Of a stretch of DNA of 64,000 nucleotides, positions 43,224-54,159 are shown piece after piece. Numbering within the stretch: the stretch's first letter is position 1; each line of letters opens with the position of its first letter. Position numbers and translations under genes: made by a program. The notes beneath the pieces are model-generated. The model saw only the letters and a program-made list of their open reading frames with translations, was not told the origin of the DNA and did not search any database. The DNA comes from Sarocladium kiliense. Lineage: Eukaryota > Ascomycota > Sordariomycetes > Hypocreales > Sarocladiaceae. The DNA lies in assembly GCA_030734395.1 (NCBI GenBank), contig JAUZTG010000029.1, forward strand, positions 5,022,001 through 5,086,000. Reading direction: 5' to 3'.

Positions 43224-44702
43224 CTCCACTAGGGTCTCTCAGTACTTGACAAGGTTCTGTGTAGTTGTGGGATATGTTTCGTGCACTTGAACACAACACT
43301 CAGTAGTGTGCAGCAGTGCAGGTACGAAGCCTTGGTGTAAGTCGGACTTATACCACCGTCACCGTAACAAGTAAAGGAGAGAGTACAATAGACCCTTCGA
43401 CAATTGCGTACAACTCAAATAAAAATGATGTAAAGTTGATAAAATCGATTTAGAGTCTCGAAAGTAAGCGGGAACAAGAGAAAGGGACTCAGAAATACCC
43501 AAGGGAGGAAAAGTCGGCTTTTGCGCTTTTATAAAAGGGCGTTCCCCATCATGATAGTTTTTACTACGTAGAATTGAGTATCACTGGAAATTGGCATGGT
43601 GTTTTTTTTCTGGACTGTTCGTTTCCCTCGGGCCAGGCAGAGTGTGGCTGAGCTGGGTCTTCCCCCTTTGGGCCGGTGTGGTTCTTACAAAGCGGTTTGC
43701 GCAGATGGGTGGACAGCGCCGGATGACAAATTTGAGTACCGAATTGGTGACATCCCCTTCGTTGCAAGACTGAGTTGCGTTTTTGATATCACCGATTTAC
43801 CTTGTCGAGGTGAAGGAATACAACTTTGTTGAGAAGGCCCCAGATGCTACACGGAAATGCAAGAGTGGTGGCCGCGGGATCGTGGTGATCGGTCGGTAGA
43901 GGGGAGCCGAGGCAGTGGAGAGTGTGGCTGGAGCTGCAACTTGGCTTGAGGCTGGTGAGACTTTACGTGATGAGACTGAGTGAGCCTGACTCACATGCAA
44001 CCTGCCCACATCTTGAGCATCCAAGTGATCGACCAGGTACCGAGCAAGCCGATTTCGTCCCATATCTTGAAATAATTCTGCCCGACATCTGAAGTGTTGT
44101 CGTACCTTGCATCGCCAATCACCCACACCGCCTAACACCGCACCCAATCCATGTGATCATCCCCTCCAACTGATCCCCGTGACTCGCTGAATCCGGGCGC
44201 CAGTCTCTCACTGCGGGGTCCTTGCCCCTCCCTCCCTACCACTGCAAGCAGGAATCAACCCGCCTGTCCTTATCGCGATTAGGCCTGCCCCAACAGCACC
44301 TGACACGCTGTGCAACACCCAACTTCAGCTACTGCTAGCGCCTAAACACGCTCAGGCTCAGGCTGCTTTGGGTTCCCTTTGCGTCGCCTTCCCCTCCATC
44401 AAGTCCTGTCCCCCTCCTTCTCTCCCGGAGCTCCCCATTGTCAGTCAACAGCGTCCTTCCGACTCTTTCTCTTCCTACAGCGAGCATTCGACACGACCTG
44501 AGCCCTTCTATCACTGCTTGTCCACGACTCTTTATCGCCTTTAAGCCTGCGACGATCATTTAGGCATCTCGCCAGCCAGCACTTAGCATCCCGATCTCGG
44601 CCGTCTCTTGGATTGCCAGGGTCCGGTGACGTCGTTGTCGCCTGTTGTTTCCCGTCAACAAAGCCTCGATTTCCCGCGAACAAACACATCCAAAACGCAG
44701 CT
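43224..44702 (+). other. Divergent promoter region of panB and ubc8
   Basis: About 1.5 kb with C/T-rich stretches (44200-44480) ahead of ubc8. Open frames here have no motifs. Confidence 0.6.
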
Positions 44703-45746
44703 ATGAGTAGTCCTCGGCGGAGAATAGAGACAGATGTGAGTAGTTTCTCCCCAGGATGCGGCAGGGTCTGTGAGCAAAGCAGCTAACACTATTGTCTCTT
44801 CACAGGTCATGAAGTACGCCAGTGCCATCGCCCCATGGACAACCCCTCCCCCCTCATCACTAACTGTCTGACAGGATGTACGATCGATTCCACAATGCTC
44901 CCCGCGAGTGCAGCAACTGATGATTACAGGTTGATGAGCGATTACGAGGTCACGTTGGTGAATGACAACAGTGCGTAAACCTCAGCTAGGTTCCAGGTCT
45001 TTGCAACGCGAAGCTAACGCGCCAGCAGTGTTCGTCCCACGCCCTTCGCCCTTCATTGCAACATCGCTCTAACATGAGAAATAGGCAAGAGTTCTACGTT
45101 CGCTTCAAGGGTCCCGCAGAGAGTATGTCACCCCATTCAATGCCGTGACTTGCTGCTGACTCCGTGCCTCGCAGCACCTTTCGAAGGTGGCACGTGGAAA
45201 GTCCATGTCGAACTCCCTGATAACTACCCGTACAAGTCACCGAGCATCGGATTTGTCAACAGGATTTTCCACCCCAATATTGACGAGCTGTACGTTCCCC
45301 GCCATCCTCGTACACTCGGGGGCAGTCATAGGTTGAAGAGGAGGGATGCTGACATTTTACAGATCCGGTTCTGTTTGTCTGGACGTCATCAACCAAACAT
45401 GGTCCCCGATGTTCGACATGATCAACATCTTCGAGGTCTTCCTCCCGCAGCTGCTGCGCTACCCGAACCCGACCGATCCCCTCAACGGCGAGGCTGCTGC
45501 CTTGCTCATCCGCGAGCCGAAGAGCTATGACGCCAAAGTGAAAGGTGCGAACACAATATTTCAAATAGGGGCATGCAATGGACTTTGGCAGCGTACTAAC
45601 CAATGGTAGAATACGTTTCAAAGTATGCAACGAAGGAAGCTGCTGAGGACGCAGGCCCCGAAAGCGGTTCTGATGACGACCTGTCGTCGGTGGCAAGTTT
45701 CGGTGACGACGACGAGCAACCGGCTGGTCAGATGGACGATGTTTGA
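44703..45746 (+). CDS. ubc8: Ubiquitin-conjugating enzyme E2 (Ubc8/UBE2H type), micro-exon-containing gene
   Basis: Proposed exons are 44703-44735, 44806-44813, 44875-44877 (3 nt), 44930-44970, 45029 (1 nt), 45085-45122, 45175-45289, 45363-45544 and 45610-45746. They total 558 nt and encode 185 residues with exact frame closure. Ubc8 passes ubiquitin from E1 to substrates; in yeast it works with the GID E3 to degrade gluconeogenic enzymes. The protein starts MSSPRRRIETDVMKMLMSDY and continues NDNMQEFYVRFKGP, PDNYPYKSPSIGFVNRIFHP, then the catalytic Cys in SGSVCLDVINQTWSPMFD, YPNPTDPLNGEAAALL, and an acidic Ser/Asp-rich tail (ESGSDDDLSSV) typical of this class. The two tiny exons lie between introns of 61/52 nt and 58/55 nt. 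The 1-nt exon is needed for NMQEF; the 3-nt exon supplies the Met of KMLMSD. Confidence 0.9.
44875..44877 (+). other. ubc8: Putative 3-nt micro-exon of ubc8
   Basis: GAT is preceded by CTAACTGTCTGACAG (branch site and acceptor) and followed by the donor GTACGA; the next acceptor GATTACAG ends at 44929. Inclusion gives AAG ATG TTG (Lys-Met-Leu). Skipping it is also in frame (Lys-Leu) but loses one conserved residue. Confidence 0.6.
45029..45029 (+). other. ubc8: Putative 1-nt micro-exon of ubc8
   Basis: A single T lies between GCTAACGCGCCAGCAG (branch site and acceptor, ending 45028) and the donor GTTCGT (45030); the next intron ends CTCTAACATGAGAAATAG at 45084. A + T + G rebuilds the conserved Met of NDNMQEFYVRF. 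Skipping it with these splice sites breaks the frame. Confidence 0.65.
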
Positions 45747-46368
45747 GGCGTGTCTTGTATCAAGTCATACCTCATGTGGGTGAACATCGTTTCAAGTTTT
45801 GCTTTTTTTTTCGGCGTCAAGGATCAACGGCAATGGCCGAGGGCATGGGACCGGAGCTTCTGCTTTTCACATTTCTTTCTTCAGACTTTTCCTCATCTCT
45901 TCATGAGGATTTATATCTTGAGAAGCCACTCTCGGACAGCTCTCAAGATAATCATCCGTTCGATGACGGCGAAGCATCGGCAGTCCGCAGCTGCGACATG
46001 GCCACAGCAGCAGAGGTTACTCTATGGGCTCAATGGTAGTGCAGGAGGGATAGCAGGATTATCATCGGTTGGTGCAGTACATAGCTCTCAGCTAGTACTA
46101 GATATGATAATGAGGATGAAGTAGAATGCTGATGAACGCGAATTCAACATATTCATCCTGTCTCGCTCCCGAAGCTTGTTGTCATGCTACAGGAGGCGGC
46201 GAGCGGTCATTTGTCACACTCTCTGCTCATGGAGATCTCCCTGGCACTTTGGTTGTTGACCTCTGTGTGGAAACGTTCTCTACATTCTACTCAAGAATCT
46301 TTCCCGCACAGCGCCTGAGGCAGAATGGACTGGCGGTGTGAGCCTGACCCAATCGACCCAGTCAGGCC
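45747..46368 (+). other. Convergent intergenic region
   Basis: 3' sequence between ubc8 and the F-box gene; no gene or repeat was recognised. Confidence 0.55.
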
Positions 46369-47398
46369 TCACACAATCTCTCCACGCTGGACTGGTTGGG
46401 GACTTTTGCCCTCCGAAATCATGCTAAGCGCGAATCCTGACATGGCCGAGAGTAACCTGCACAGAGTGGCTGTAGTGCAATGGCAGCACCATGCCGTTAA
46501 CTCTGTTCCAATCATCTTGTCTGAGAAGGCTCGGGTTGCGAGGTGCTCGAACGGCGTCATAGTGCCACCACGGTTTCCCGTACAAAAGTCGAGATGAGGA
46601 CAAATACATATCCCTATCAACTCATTGTAAGCTATCACTTTGCCATTATCGACGTAATCCCATCCTACCTGTAGGAGGAATATGTCGTCAATGATTTTGG
46701 GTACTGCAGTATAGTGTCTTCGCAACGACTTAGAGATGTAGCCAACAACAGTATCGGAGTAAGGCCTGAGCAGGTCCCTTAGATATTTCCGATTCACCTT
46801 CTCGCAGCGCTGAGACAATTTCGGCTGGACGTGCATTTCGCGAATGGTGTAGTCTTGGCCAAGTTGTCGATGCTCTGTCATTTGACATGGTTTCCAACGC
46901 CAGAGCTTGAAATCCGGAATGTCTGGAAGATCAGTCCGGTCCACGGGGTGTAGGGCAGTACATGGAGCGCACACCCAGTGATTTTGCAAGTGGCGCGCAA
47001 GATGATGGAGGAATTCGATCCCCTGCTCGGTTTCTAAGTCAGACATAGCGCCTCCAGCCTCGGGCAAGCAATATTCGGGTCGTACGGCATGACTGGCTGA
47101 ACCGGAACTCATCGTAGGGCTCTAGGTAGTCAGCTATCTGATAAAGAAGCTCTGGCGCAAGATACAGTATTGGTGCTGGTTCCTTGCTTGGCAGGAAAGG
47201 CTCGATGAAGCATATCCTTAACCTGTGCTTTTGGCACTGTAGCCATAATCGAAGGCGTGAAAAACAGTCCATTCTTTGAGAGACCTCCTTGTGTCTTGAT
47301 ACAGTTCTGGCCAAGATATTCGGGGGGTGCTCGGACTGATAAAATACAGGCAATGACATCCTGCAGCAGATCTTACACTTATATACTTCAAATCCCAT
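46369..47398 (-). pseudogene. F-box protein gene with a one-base frameshift
   Basis: The first part (ATG at 47398) reads MGFEVYKCKICCRMS and then an F-box at APILYLAPELLYQIADYLEP, YDEFRFSQSCRTTRILLARG, ending WRRYV at a stop near 47039. The continuation lies one base away: from about 47045 the shifted frame reads SDLETEQGIEFLHHLARHLQ, NHWVCAPCTALHPVDRTDLP, a region that follows the F-box in many fungal F-box proteins, and runs to 46369. No intron fits between the two parts. F-box proteins present substrates to SCF ubiquitin ligases; such fungal genes expand and decay quickly. It is either a young pseudogene or an assembly error. The 3' part alone has no F-box. Confidence 0.55.
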
Positions 47399-47889
47399 GG
47401 TGGCTATGCAATATATGCTTATCAAAAGTAAGTTTCCGGGCAAGTGCTTCAGCCTGCTCATTTACCCACTACCGTAGTCAAATTTCCTAACCTTGAATCA
47501 GTCAATAGAGTGTGTTCTATGATCACAGCTAACTATAATAGTTACGCGGGCATATGTTTGCTTTCACTGTCGTTGTCAGGCTTCGCAGCCAAAGAATCTA
47601 ATAAGCCTCATAATTCTACGGTTACAGTAATGACAAAGGATGGGTATATACTCTGGAACAATGGCCGCAGAGCGTCTACTGTACATCTTGATATTCACGT
47701 TTATTGGGTTCCATTTGCGTCTCACGTTGTAAGGCGGCACCGCTGAGCCCCAAATAGGCCATTCCTCCATGACCCGTGCCATAACGCCGTGTAAGATAGC
47801 AGTACAATAGGGGTATCTATCGCAAAATCATATTTCGCCCAAGCCGAATCTCTCTCAATGCATGTCCAATTCTCTCATAACCCATCTGC
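47399..47889 (+). other. Intergenic region
   Basis: About 490 nt, A/T-richer than its surroundings. No gene was recognised. Confidence 0.55.
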
Positions 47890-48942
47890 TCACTCCGAGT
47901 CGTAGTCCACAAGTCCTGCCACGGCCTTGGCTGACGGCGGCGGCTCCTCCATATCGTCCGCGCCATCTTTGGTGATGTCTCTCTTCCTCTTCACGCCTGG
48001 TAAAAGCATTCCCGTGGCTATACCTGTCTTCGTCGCCATTCTGTTGTTCAGAAACGGATCTGCCGCCGCGCGAGTGTTCCCCGCAATCCTCGAAACCAGC
48101 TCGTCTTTTCTCCTCGCGGCTCGTGCTTCTGCTTTCGTCGTGCCTTTCGGCTTACCATGCGCTTTTTGTTTGGTATCACTGGCACTGAACAAAGGCCTCG
48201 CCAAAGCCTTCACTCCCCCGTCCTCACCCCAAGGCTGGAATTCCACCAGTCCAGCCCTCAACTCATCTTCCCTCGTTGCCGGTAGGATCTTCAGCCCGCC
48301 GTCGTCATCATCCCCACCACCTAGTCCCAGCCTCTGTCTCATACCTTCGACGCTTTCCGCCTCTCTCTCCCTATCCTTTCTGCCCTCTCTGAAAGACCTC
48401 CTGAGGCATTGATTCCGCTCATACGGATCACTCCAGTCTCGTTGTGCTTTGTCCATCAACCCCTCAAGCCTCTCGTTTCCCTCCTTCGCAGCCTCGCGAT
48501 CTTCGATTGTCCGTTCTAACCTCTTGAACGCACTCTTTCTCAACTCCTCTCTCTCCCCATCCGTTAAGATCTTCCTCCCCCCCTCCAAACCCTCCTCTTC
48601 ATCCTTCCCTTCCCCTGTATCCCGCTTCCTACCACCCTCCGTGACAACATAAGCAGTGTTCTTTGGATCAGTCCGAACCTCCAACTCCCCTCCACAGATG
48701 TTATGTTTAAACCGAAATGCCCAGATGGGTGTACTGTGATAAGCTCCTACACGCGTCTTTGTAGCATTGAAGCGGACGCCTTGCCCGATGATGGTGGGTT
48801 TGGGACAGTTCATGCACCAGACTGCAAAAGGCATCTCGAAGCGGACGGTCGCGGGTGTAGTGCGTTTGCGATGGAGAGCGTTGCCGGTTGTGAGGCCTTC
48901 CTTGTCCGGCGGGACATAGCGTCCCATATTGAAGCCTTGCAT
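47890..48942 (-). CDS. saf4: CWC16-family splicing factor Saf4/CCDC130
   Basis: Single exon, 350 residues, starting MQGFNMGRYVPPDKEGL, which distinguishes the CCDC130/Saf4 branch from Yju2/CCDC94. The conserved N-terminal domain includes FEMPFAVWCMNCPKPTIIGQ, GVRFNATKTRVGAYHSTPIW and FRFKHNICGGELEVRTDPKN; the Cys pairs (WCMNC and the later ICGG region) form a zinc site. A long charged coiled-coil middle follows (LERTIEDREAAKEGNERL, KDREREAESVEG), then a basic Lys/Arg tail (LLPGVKRKRDITKDG) and an acidic end. CWC16 proteins act at the catalytic spliceosome around the first step. Its role in splicing fits the intron-rich genes of this window but is a general housekeeping function. Confidence 0.92.
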   Translation of the reverse strand: MQGFNMGRYVPPDKEGLTTGNALHRKRTTPATVRFEMPFAVWCMNCPKPTIIGQGVRFNATKTRVGAYHSTPIWAFRFKHNICGGELEVRTDPKNTAYVVTEGGRKRDTGEGKDEEEGLEGGRKILTDGEREELRKSAFKRLERTIEDREAAKEGNERLEGLMDKAQRDWSDPYERNQCLRRSFREGRKDREREAESVEGMRQRLGLGGGDDDDGGLKILPATREDELRAGLVEFQPWGEDGGVKALARPLFSASDTKQKAHGKPKGTTKAEARAARRKDELVSRIAGNTRAAADPFLNNRMATKTGIATGMLLPGVKRKRDITKDGADDMEEPPPSAKAVAGLVDYDSE

Positions 48943-49526
48943 GGTGGGCGATGTCTCTCTTCGAAATGAACTGCGGCAGGCGGTACTCCCGTTGAGGTCT
49001 CATGTGATGCTGATGAGATGAAGGTGAGCAAGGTGAGGAGGACCTGTCGTGGGGCAAAGCTGGCCGCAAAACTTGAACCCTAACCCTTTAATTTTTGCTA
49101 TACAGGCCGGTAGGGGTCAAAAGCTTGGTATCAAGACAAGGTATAATAGCAAACTCCTTACTCTGGTGTATAACGAAAAGAACCTCATCAAACTGATCTT
49201 TGGCCGCCCGTGAATATTCCCAAATTGGCACATGTTGTGCTCCCACAAGCATCCTATCGACATTCCAATAAAAAAGCAACCCACACATCCTAGGACGAAC
49301 CTCATATCGTGATTTGAAGCCATGACACTAGCACGTCTCTGGCATAAGAATACCCCCTTGCAAGTTATTTGCGAAATCGTTTTATCCCAGATCCTGCGCT
49401 GAAAAGAAAACCCCCGAGTTCTCATACCCTTTTCCCATATGTCTCCAAACAATGGCCTGGCCACGACAAGCCTTTGTGTCGTGATGACTTCAGCTGCCGC
49501 ACCGGTGATGATTGTTCAGCCTCTGA
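48943..49526 (+). other. Intergenic region
   Basis: About 580 nt between two minus-strand genes; no gene or repeat was recognised. Confidence 0.55.
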
Positions 49527-50512
49527 TTAATCGAGTTCGCCAATGATCGGCGCTAGTAATTTTGGTAGACATGTGGCAGCGTCTTCGCCGAAAGCGAAGT
49601 CTTGCGGTGTTAGTCTGGACAATTCGGCGTCCGTCTCGGCGTCTATGTTGACGTTGACAATTCGCGCCCCCCGACGCCGGGCCTTTTCGATGTAACCGGC
49701 CGCCGGGGTTACGACAGCTGATGTACCGACGACAATCATGAGATCCTACTCAGGTAAGCTTGGCTCGTTTTGTGCTGTAATGCGAGACTTACTATCGGGC
49801 CTTCGAACATCCAATTTTGTATCCCAAACATCATGTCTTCGTCCAGCATCTCCCCAAACCACACCACACCAGGCCGCTGAAGGCCTTTCTGACACCTCGG
49901 GCACTTCGGCAGCTCGTCCTCGGGGATATGCTTGATACGATGGTAAGGATTCAAGAGCGGAAGTTGCTCGCCCTCTGGCGGATCTTCTGAAGCTGGTGCC
50001 AGTGCGGGGCAGAAAGGATCGTCGTAGTTCCCACGCTGGACCCAGGTACAAGCATCATCCGAGCATTTGATATCGAATAGGGAACCGTGTAGTGTCCTTA
50101 GCTGGTCTTGAGGATGTCCTGCTCTTTGAGACAAGTCTGAGAGAAGTCACATTTCAGTCGGGTTACTCAGAAGCATCTACAATATCAACTCACTGTCAAC
50201 GTTCTGGGTCAGGCAAAGAAAGTTCGAGTTGCGCTTCGCCAGCTCTGCCAAAGCCCGGTGAGCAGCGTTCGGTCTCTTGATCAAAGACTGATGCCTGCGG
50301 TAACCATAGAAAAGCCATACAAGGCCAGGATCTGTATTGAAAGCTTCCATAGTTGCGAGCTTTTGAGCATCGTGATTGCGCCAATAACCCCCGTCGCCAC
50401 GGAAGGTGGGTAGTCCGGAGGATGCAGATAAACCGGCCCCACAGAGAGCAAGTATCCGGCGCGATGACCGGAGGACCTCGTGAAAGGCCTCGATGTCGCT
50501 GTGTCGGGGCAT
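49527..50512 (-). CDS. SIRT5-type sirtuin (NAD-dependent lysine deacylase)
   Basis: Exons on the minus strand are 50512-50194, 50136-49793 and 49745-49527 (293 residues), all GT..AG and in frame. Sirtuins remove acyl groups from lysine using NAD. Motifs: GAGLSASSGLPTFRG (NAD-binding, residues 25-39), LTQNVD (101-106), catalytic His123 in LHGS, zinc Cys pairs (C131 and C136, then CPRC), VVWFGEML, and VVGTSAVVTPAAGY. Tyr69 and Arg72 in LFYGYRR form the Y-x-x-R motif that in human SIRT5 and bacterial CobB binds the carboxylate of succinyl- or malonyl-lysine. The likely activity is therefore desuccinylation/demalonylation rather than plain deacetylation. No clear mitochondrial presequence is present. 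Confidence 0.93.
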
Positions 50513-52969
50513 GATGGGGTTGGTCTGGATTGGTGCGGCTGTTGGTAGGTAAATAAGAAAGTGTTTTGCAGGCGAGACGGATTGTCAGTCGAGAGCAACC
50601 CTGTGGGCTTGCGTGGCCCTGACCCAAAGTGTGCTGTGGCTCAAAAGCGGCCTCCAGGGACGCCTTGGGTGACAGGGATAAAGAACAAATGCCGCTGAAG
50701 ATGCCTGTAAATCAAGAATACTCAGTTGGTAGGCTTGCGCCGATTGATAGACAGGGAAGAGACGCCAGCTGACAAGAAGACGGGTGAGCCCCTGGCGATT
50801 GGTACGAAAGCGAGGCGGGAAGGACAGGCAGGCGAAGCAAGTAAAGGCGATGAAAGCCCAGGTCAGGCTCTCAGGCCTCAAGAGCAGAGCTGTCGGGTAA
50901 GCAGCACGCAGGACATGTCTTGTAGCCAGGGATTCAGGAGGTTGGCGTCTGCGTCTCTCACAGAGAGAAGCGTCAGCCTCGAATGTCGTTGTCAGGCTGG
51001 CTAGCACAATTAATTAGGAGCAAAATAGACGGCGGTGGCTCGGAAGATGGTTGAAGAAAGTAGTCGTTAGGGATATGCATGAAAGAAGGGGTAAGATAGT
51101 AGGAAGCCTACTATGTGGCTGCCAGCAACAATCTTCGTTTGGACGGAATGGAGTGGTGGCGGCGACAGTGGCCTTCGCTGTCCGTGGGTGTGTGCATATA
51201 GCTGCTTTCGGTGGTGGTGGTTGGCAATGGTGGTTGTACAAGTGTGTGTGAGAAGGTGGTGTGGATGGATGGTTTGAGCTTGAGTCGGCGGGTAGAAGCT
51301 AAAGGTTCGGGAGCCCTCCACAGGGCTAGGTATTCGACAAGTTGGAGCTAGGTGAGGAGGCTGAAAACCGGCGTTGAGACAAGAAAAAGACCGTGGAAAG
51401 GGTGGCTCTGAGGCCAAAAGCTAAAGAATGCAGAGCTTGACCTTGAGGGAGGGGTCCTTGAATCGTGAGGAGGTGCGAAGGGCTGGTTGGTGCCTGCCTC
51501 TGTTTGTGTGACTCAAGTGTAAGGCAGGCAGGAGGGAACGAGGGACATGCTCTTTCCTGGCCAGAGTTTCACGGATTGATGCCTGAGGGTCAAATCATTC
51601 CTTGTCGTCGTCTCTGTGCTTGACGGAACCTTTTTCCTATGCTTCTGCTCCCCAAAACTACAGAATCCTGGGGTACCGTGCAAGTCTTCAACTGGTGTTC
51701 TGCATGCTTAGCTTTCCAACGCCCACCCCCAGGCCAGCAAGACGCAGCCTCACACCTTTATCCTTCTTTCTTGCCCCCCTCCCTCTCTCCGCTTCGTCCC
51801 GCATCGCCCGTCACGGCGCATCCTCTGCCTCGAGCTAGGCCCTATCATGCTCCCTCGTTCGCAAGTTTCGTCCACCGGCAATTGCTCCAGAGGCCCTCGT
51901 CCTCCAGCGTTCCAGTGCTGCGCCCAACCCATCTGCCACACCCCCGTCCCCACTCGATTCTCCCCACCCATGTCTGGCAGCACCTTGCGAACAGCTTAGC
52001 TTCTAGACTTGAGGTTTGTCGCGCCGTTGGATACGAATCACCATCACAATCCGGGAGCAAACTTTGAGGACTCGTGGATCATAATGAGATGCATCTCGCC
52101 TATCTCGACAATCAGGAACACGAGATCAACTGAAAAGTCGGTGGCCTGAGCTTGCAACGCTACGGATAAGCTTCGACGCCGTCCAATGACCTTCGAGCAG
52201 ATCCCAGGGTCCTAAATCTCACGTTCTATTTCAATCGTCACCCGTCAGACCCTCCCTGCAGCGAAGTTTCCAGAGCTACCCGAGTCTAGACCCTGTGCGA
52301 GGCATTGAAAACCTTGTGCCTCTCCTGGCTGCTAGCCACACTTAGACGGCATGCTCTTCCCGAACATCAGACCTGTCGACACGCCTTTGACAGGCGCCTC
52401 AACGACCTGTCAGAGGGCTCCCTACCACGATCATCACGAATCCCCGTGGCCAGTTGCAGACTCGCGGAAGCAATGGCAGTACATAACTGTTACCACACCG
52501 GCGACGTCCGTGCCCCACGCACATGCTGCACTTCCCAAGACTTTCCATCGGTCCACCTCCTGCATGTTGTGCCTGATTAGTTGCAGTCCGTCGCTTCTCC
52601 ACATCTCTTGCGAGCTGCCACCCATTGTGGCCAAACGTAATACGAGAACGAAATCCAATTCATCTCAGCTCCTCTTGTCTGCGACTGCCCGGTGATTTGA
52701 GCTCGGCATCCTGCCCACAGCATGCATTACAGCTTTGTTTCATGAGTGGGTTCCAGCCCAAAAACCACCTCCGCGGATCTGATGGACCTGGCGACGATCA
52801 CTAACCTCGCTTCTCACATCTCATATCGCCATCCACCCTTCAGCTTGGGTAAAATCAGGCCACATTGGCTACTCCAATCTGCCCCCTCTTCTGGAGCTCG
52901 GCTCAAAATCTTGACATTAAGGCTAAGGCACTTTATCTGCATGTTCTCTTGTTTCGCGTGCCACTGCAT
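50513..52969 (+). other. Gene-poor interval
   Basis: About 2.5 kb. C/T- and G/A-rich stretches alternate (51000-51300 G/T-rich, 51700-51980 C/T-rich). Many short overlapping frames, none with a motif. It probably contains the sirtuin promoter and the alcohol dehydrogenase 3' region. Confidence 0.5.
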
Positions 52970-54159
52970 TCACACCTCTCCGTTGACTAAAACGTACCGA
53001 TATCGCGCTCGCCCTTTTTCCATATCGACAATTACCTCATTGGCCTCCGCCATCGGTCGCGTCTCAACCCAAAATTGCATCTTCTTCTCAGCCGCAAGGG
53101 CGAGCATGTCTCGAATCTCCTGCGGAGATCCGATCGTGGACCCAGTGAATCTGATGCGGCGAGAGATCAAGGGGATGGGGTGGAAAGACATATCGCCGTC
53201 GTCTGGGTTGCCAACCTGCACAAATGTTCCGTCTTTCTTCAAAAGCTTGAAGTAGTCCCCTAAAGGCACCTGCACTGAGGAAACAGTTGATATGAGAAGA
53301 TCGAATGTACGATCGTAACGAGCTGCCCAGTCTTCCGAGTCTGATGTAGCAATGTAATCGTCGGCGCCCATTTGTAGGACCTCAGAGCGCTTGCTTTCTC
53401 TGCGCGAAATGCCCACGACACGGTCCGCTCCCATGGCCTTTGCGAACAGGACTCCGAAGTGACCAAGACCCCCAACGCCGATAATGCCAACGGACTTGCC
53501 CGGCCCGCAACCCCAGTACCGCAGTGGAGAGTACAGCGTTACGCCACCGCAGAGCAACGGTGCCGCATCTTGAGAGGTCACGTTGTCCGGGATCTTGATT
53601 GCGAAATGCGATGGGCAGCGGTGGTATTTGCCGTAACCACCCATGGTCTTAGCACCGTTGAAGTGTTGTGCAGAGTATGTTGCGACGAACTTGGAGCAAT
53701 ACTGTTCTTCGCCAGCAGAGCAGTCTTCGCATGGACCAAAGCGGGAGAGACATGCATCAGACTGTGCTCCAACGCCAACACGGTCTCCAATTTTGAGTCC
53801 TCCCTCCACCTTGGATCCAACACGGACGATCTTGCCGATGATCTCATGGCCGACGCAGATGGGGTAATCCACGTTTTCCTGGAATCAGCTCGGTCAGTAT
53901 TGCAACAGTCACCATATATCACCAGAAGACTCACCCAGCCATTGCGCAACGAGTGAATGTCCGTTCCGCAAACACCACTGTGAGTGATTTCGATATCGAC
54001 ATCGTTCTCCTCCCACGGCTTCGGCTCAAAGTCACCCCACACCATGTTGCCATGTACCGACTTCTCATCATGGCCTAGCCAGCCTTCGAACTTGTAGTCT
54101 TCTATCGATGTCATTTTGAGCTGATTCCTGGGGAGCTTTGGATTTTTCGCATCTGCCAT
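52970..54159 (-). CDS. Zinc-dependent alcohol dehydrogenase, cinnamyl-alcohol/ADH6 type
   Basis: Exons on the minus strand are 54159-53935 and 53878-52970 (377 residues). This is a medium-chain dehydrogenase that interconverts aldehydes and alcohols, normally with NADPH in this branch. Catalytic zinc ligands are in HSGVCGTDIHS and VGHEIIGKIV; the structural zinc is held by GPCEDCSAGEEQYC with an extra upstream Cys. The cofactor fold is GIIGVGGLGHFGVLFAKAMG; VVGISRRESKRSE after it offers basic residues fitting NADP preference. DDYIATSDSEDWA and VQVGNPDD are also standard. Length matches yeast Adh6/7 relatives, which detoxify aromatic and branched aldehydes. It is isolated, with no linked pathway genes. 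Confidence 0.93.

Noticed and set aside
44814..44929. One 116-nt intron instead of two introns around the GAT micro-exon
   Set aside because: It is in frame but drops a conserved Met and ignores a full internal branch site, acceptor and donor. Kept as the main alternative.
44971..45089. One longer intron ending GGCAAG instead of two introns around the single T
   Set aside because: It gives Asn-Lys-Phe in place of conserved Asn-Met-Gln-Glu-Phe and uses a poor acceptor when TTT/CTAAC..TAG lies just upstream. Kept as an alternative to be tested.
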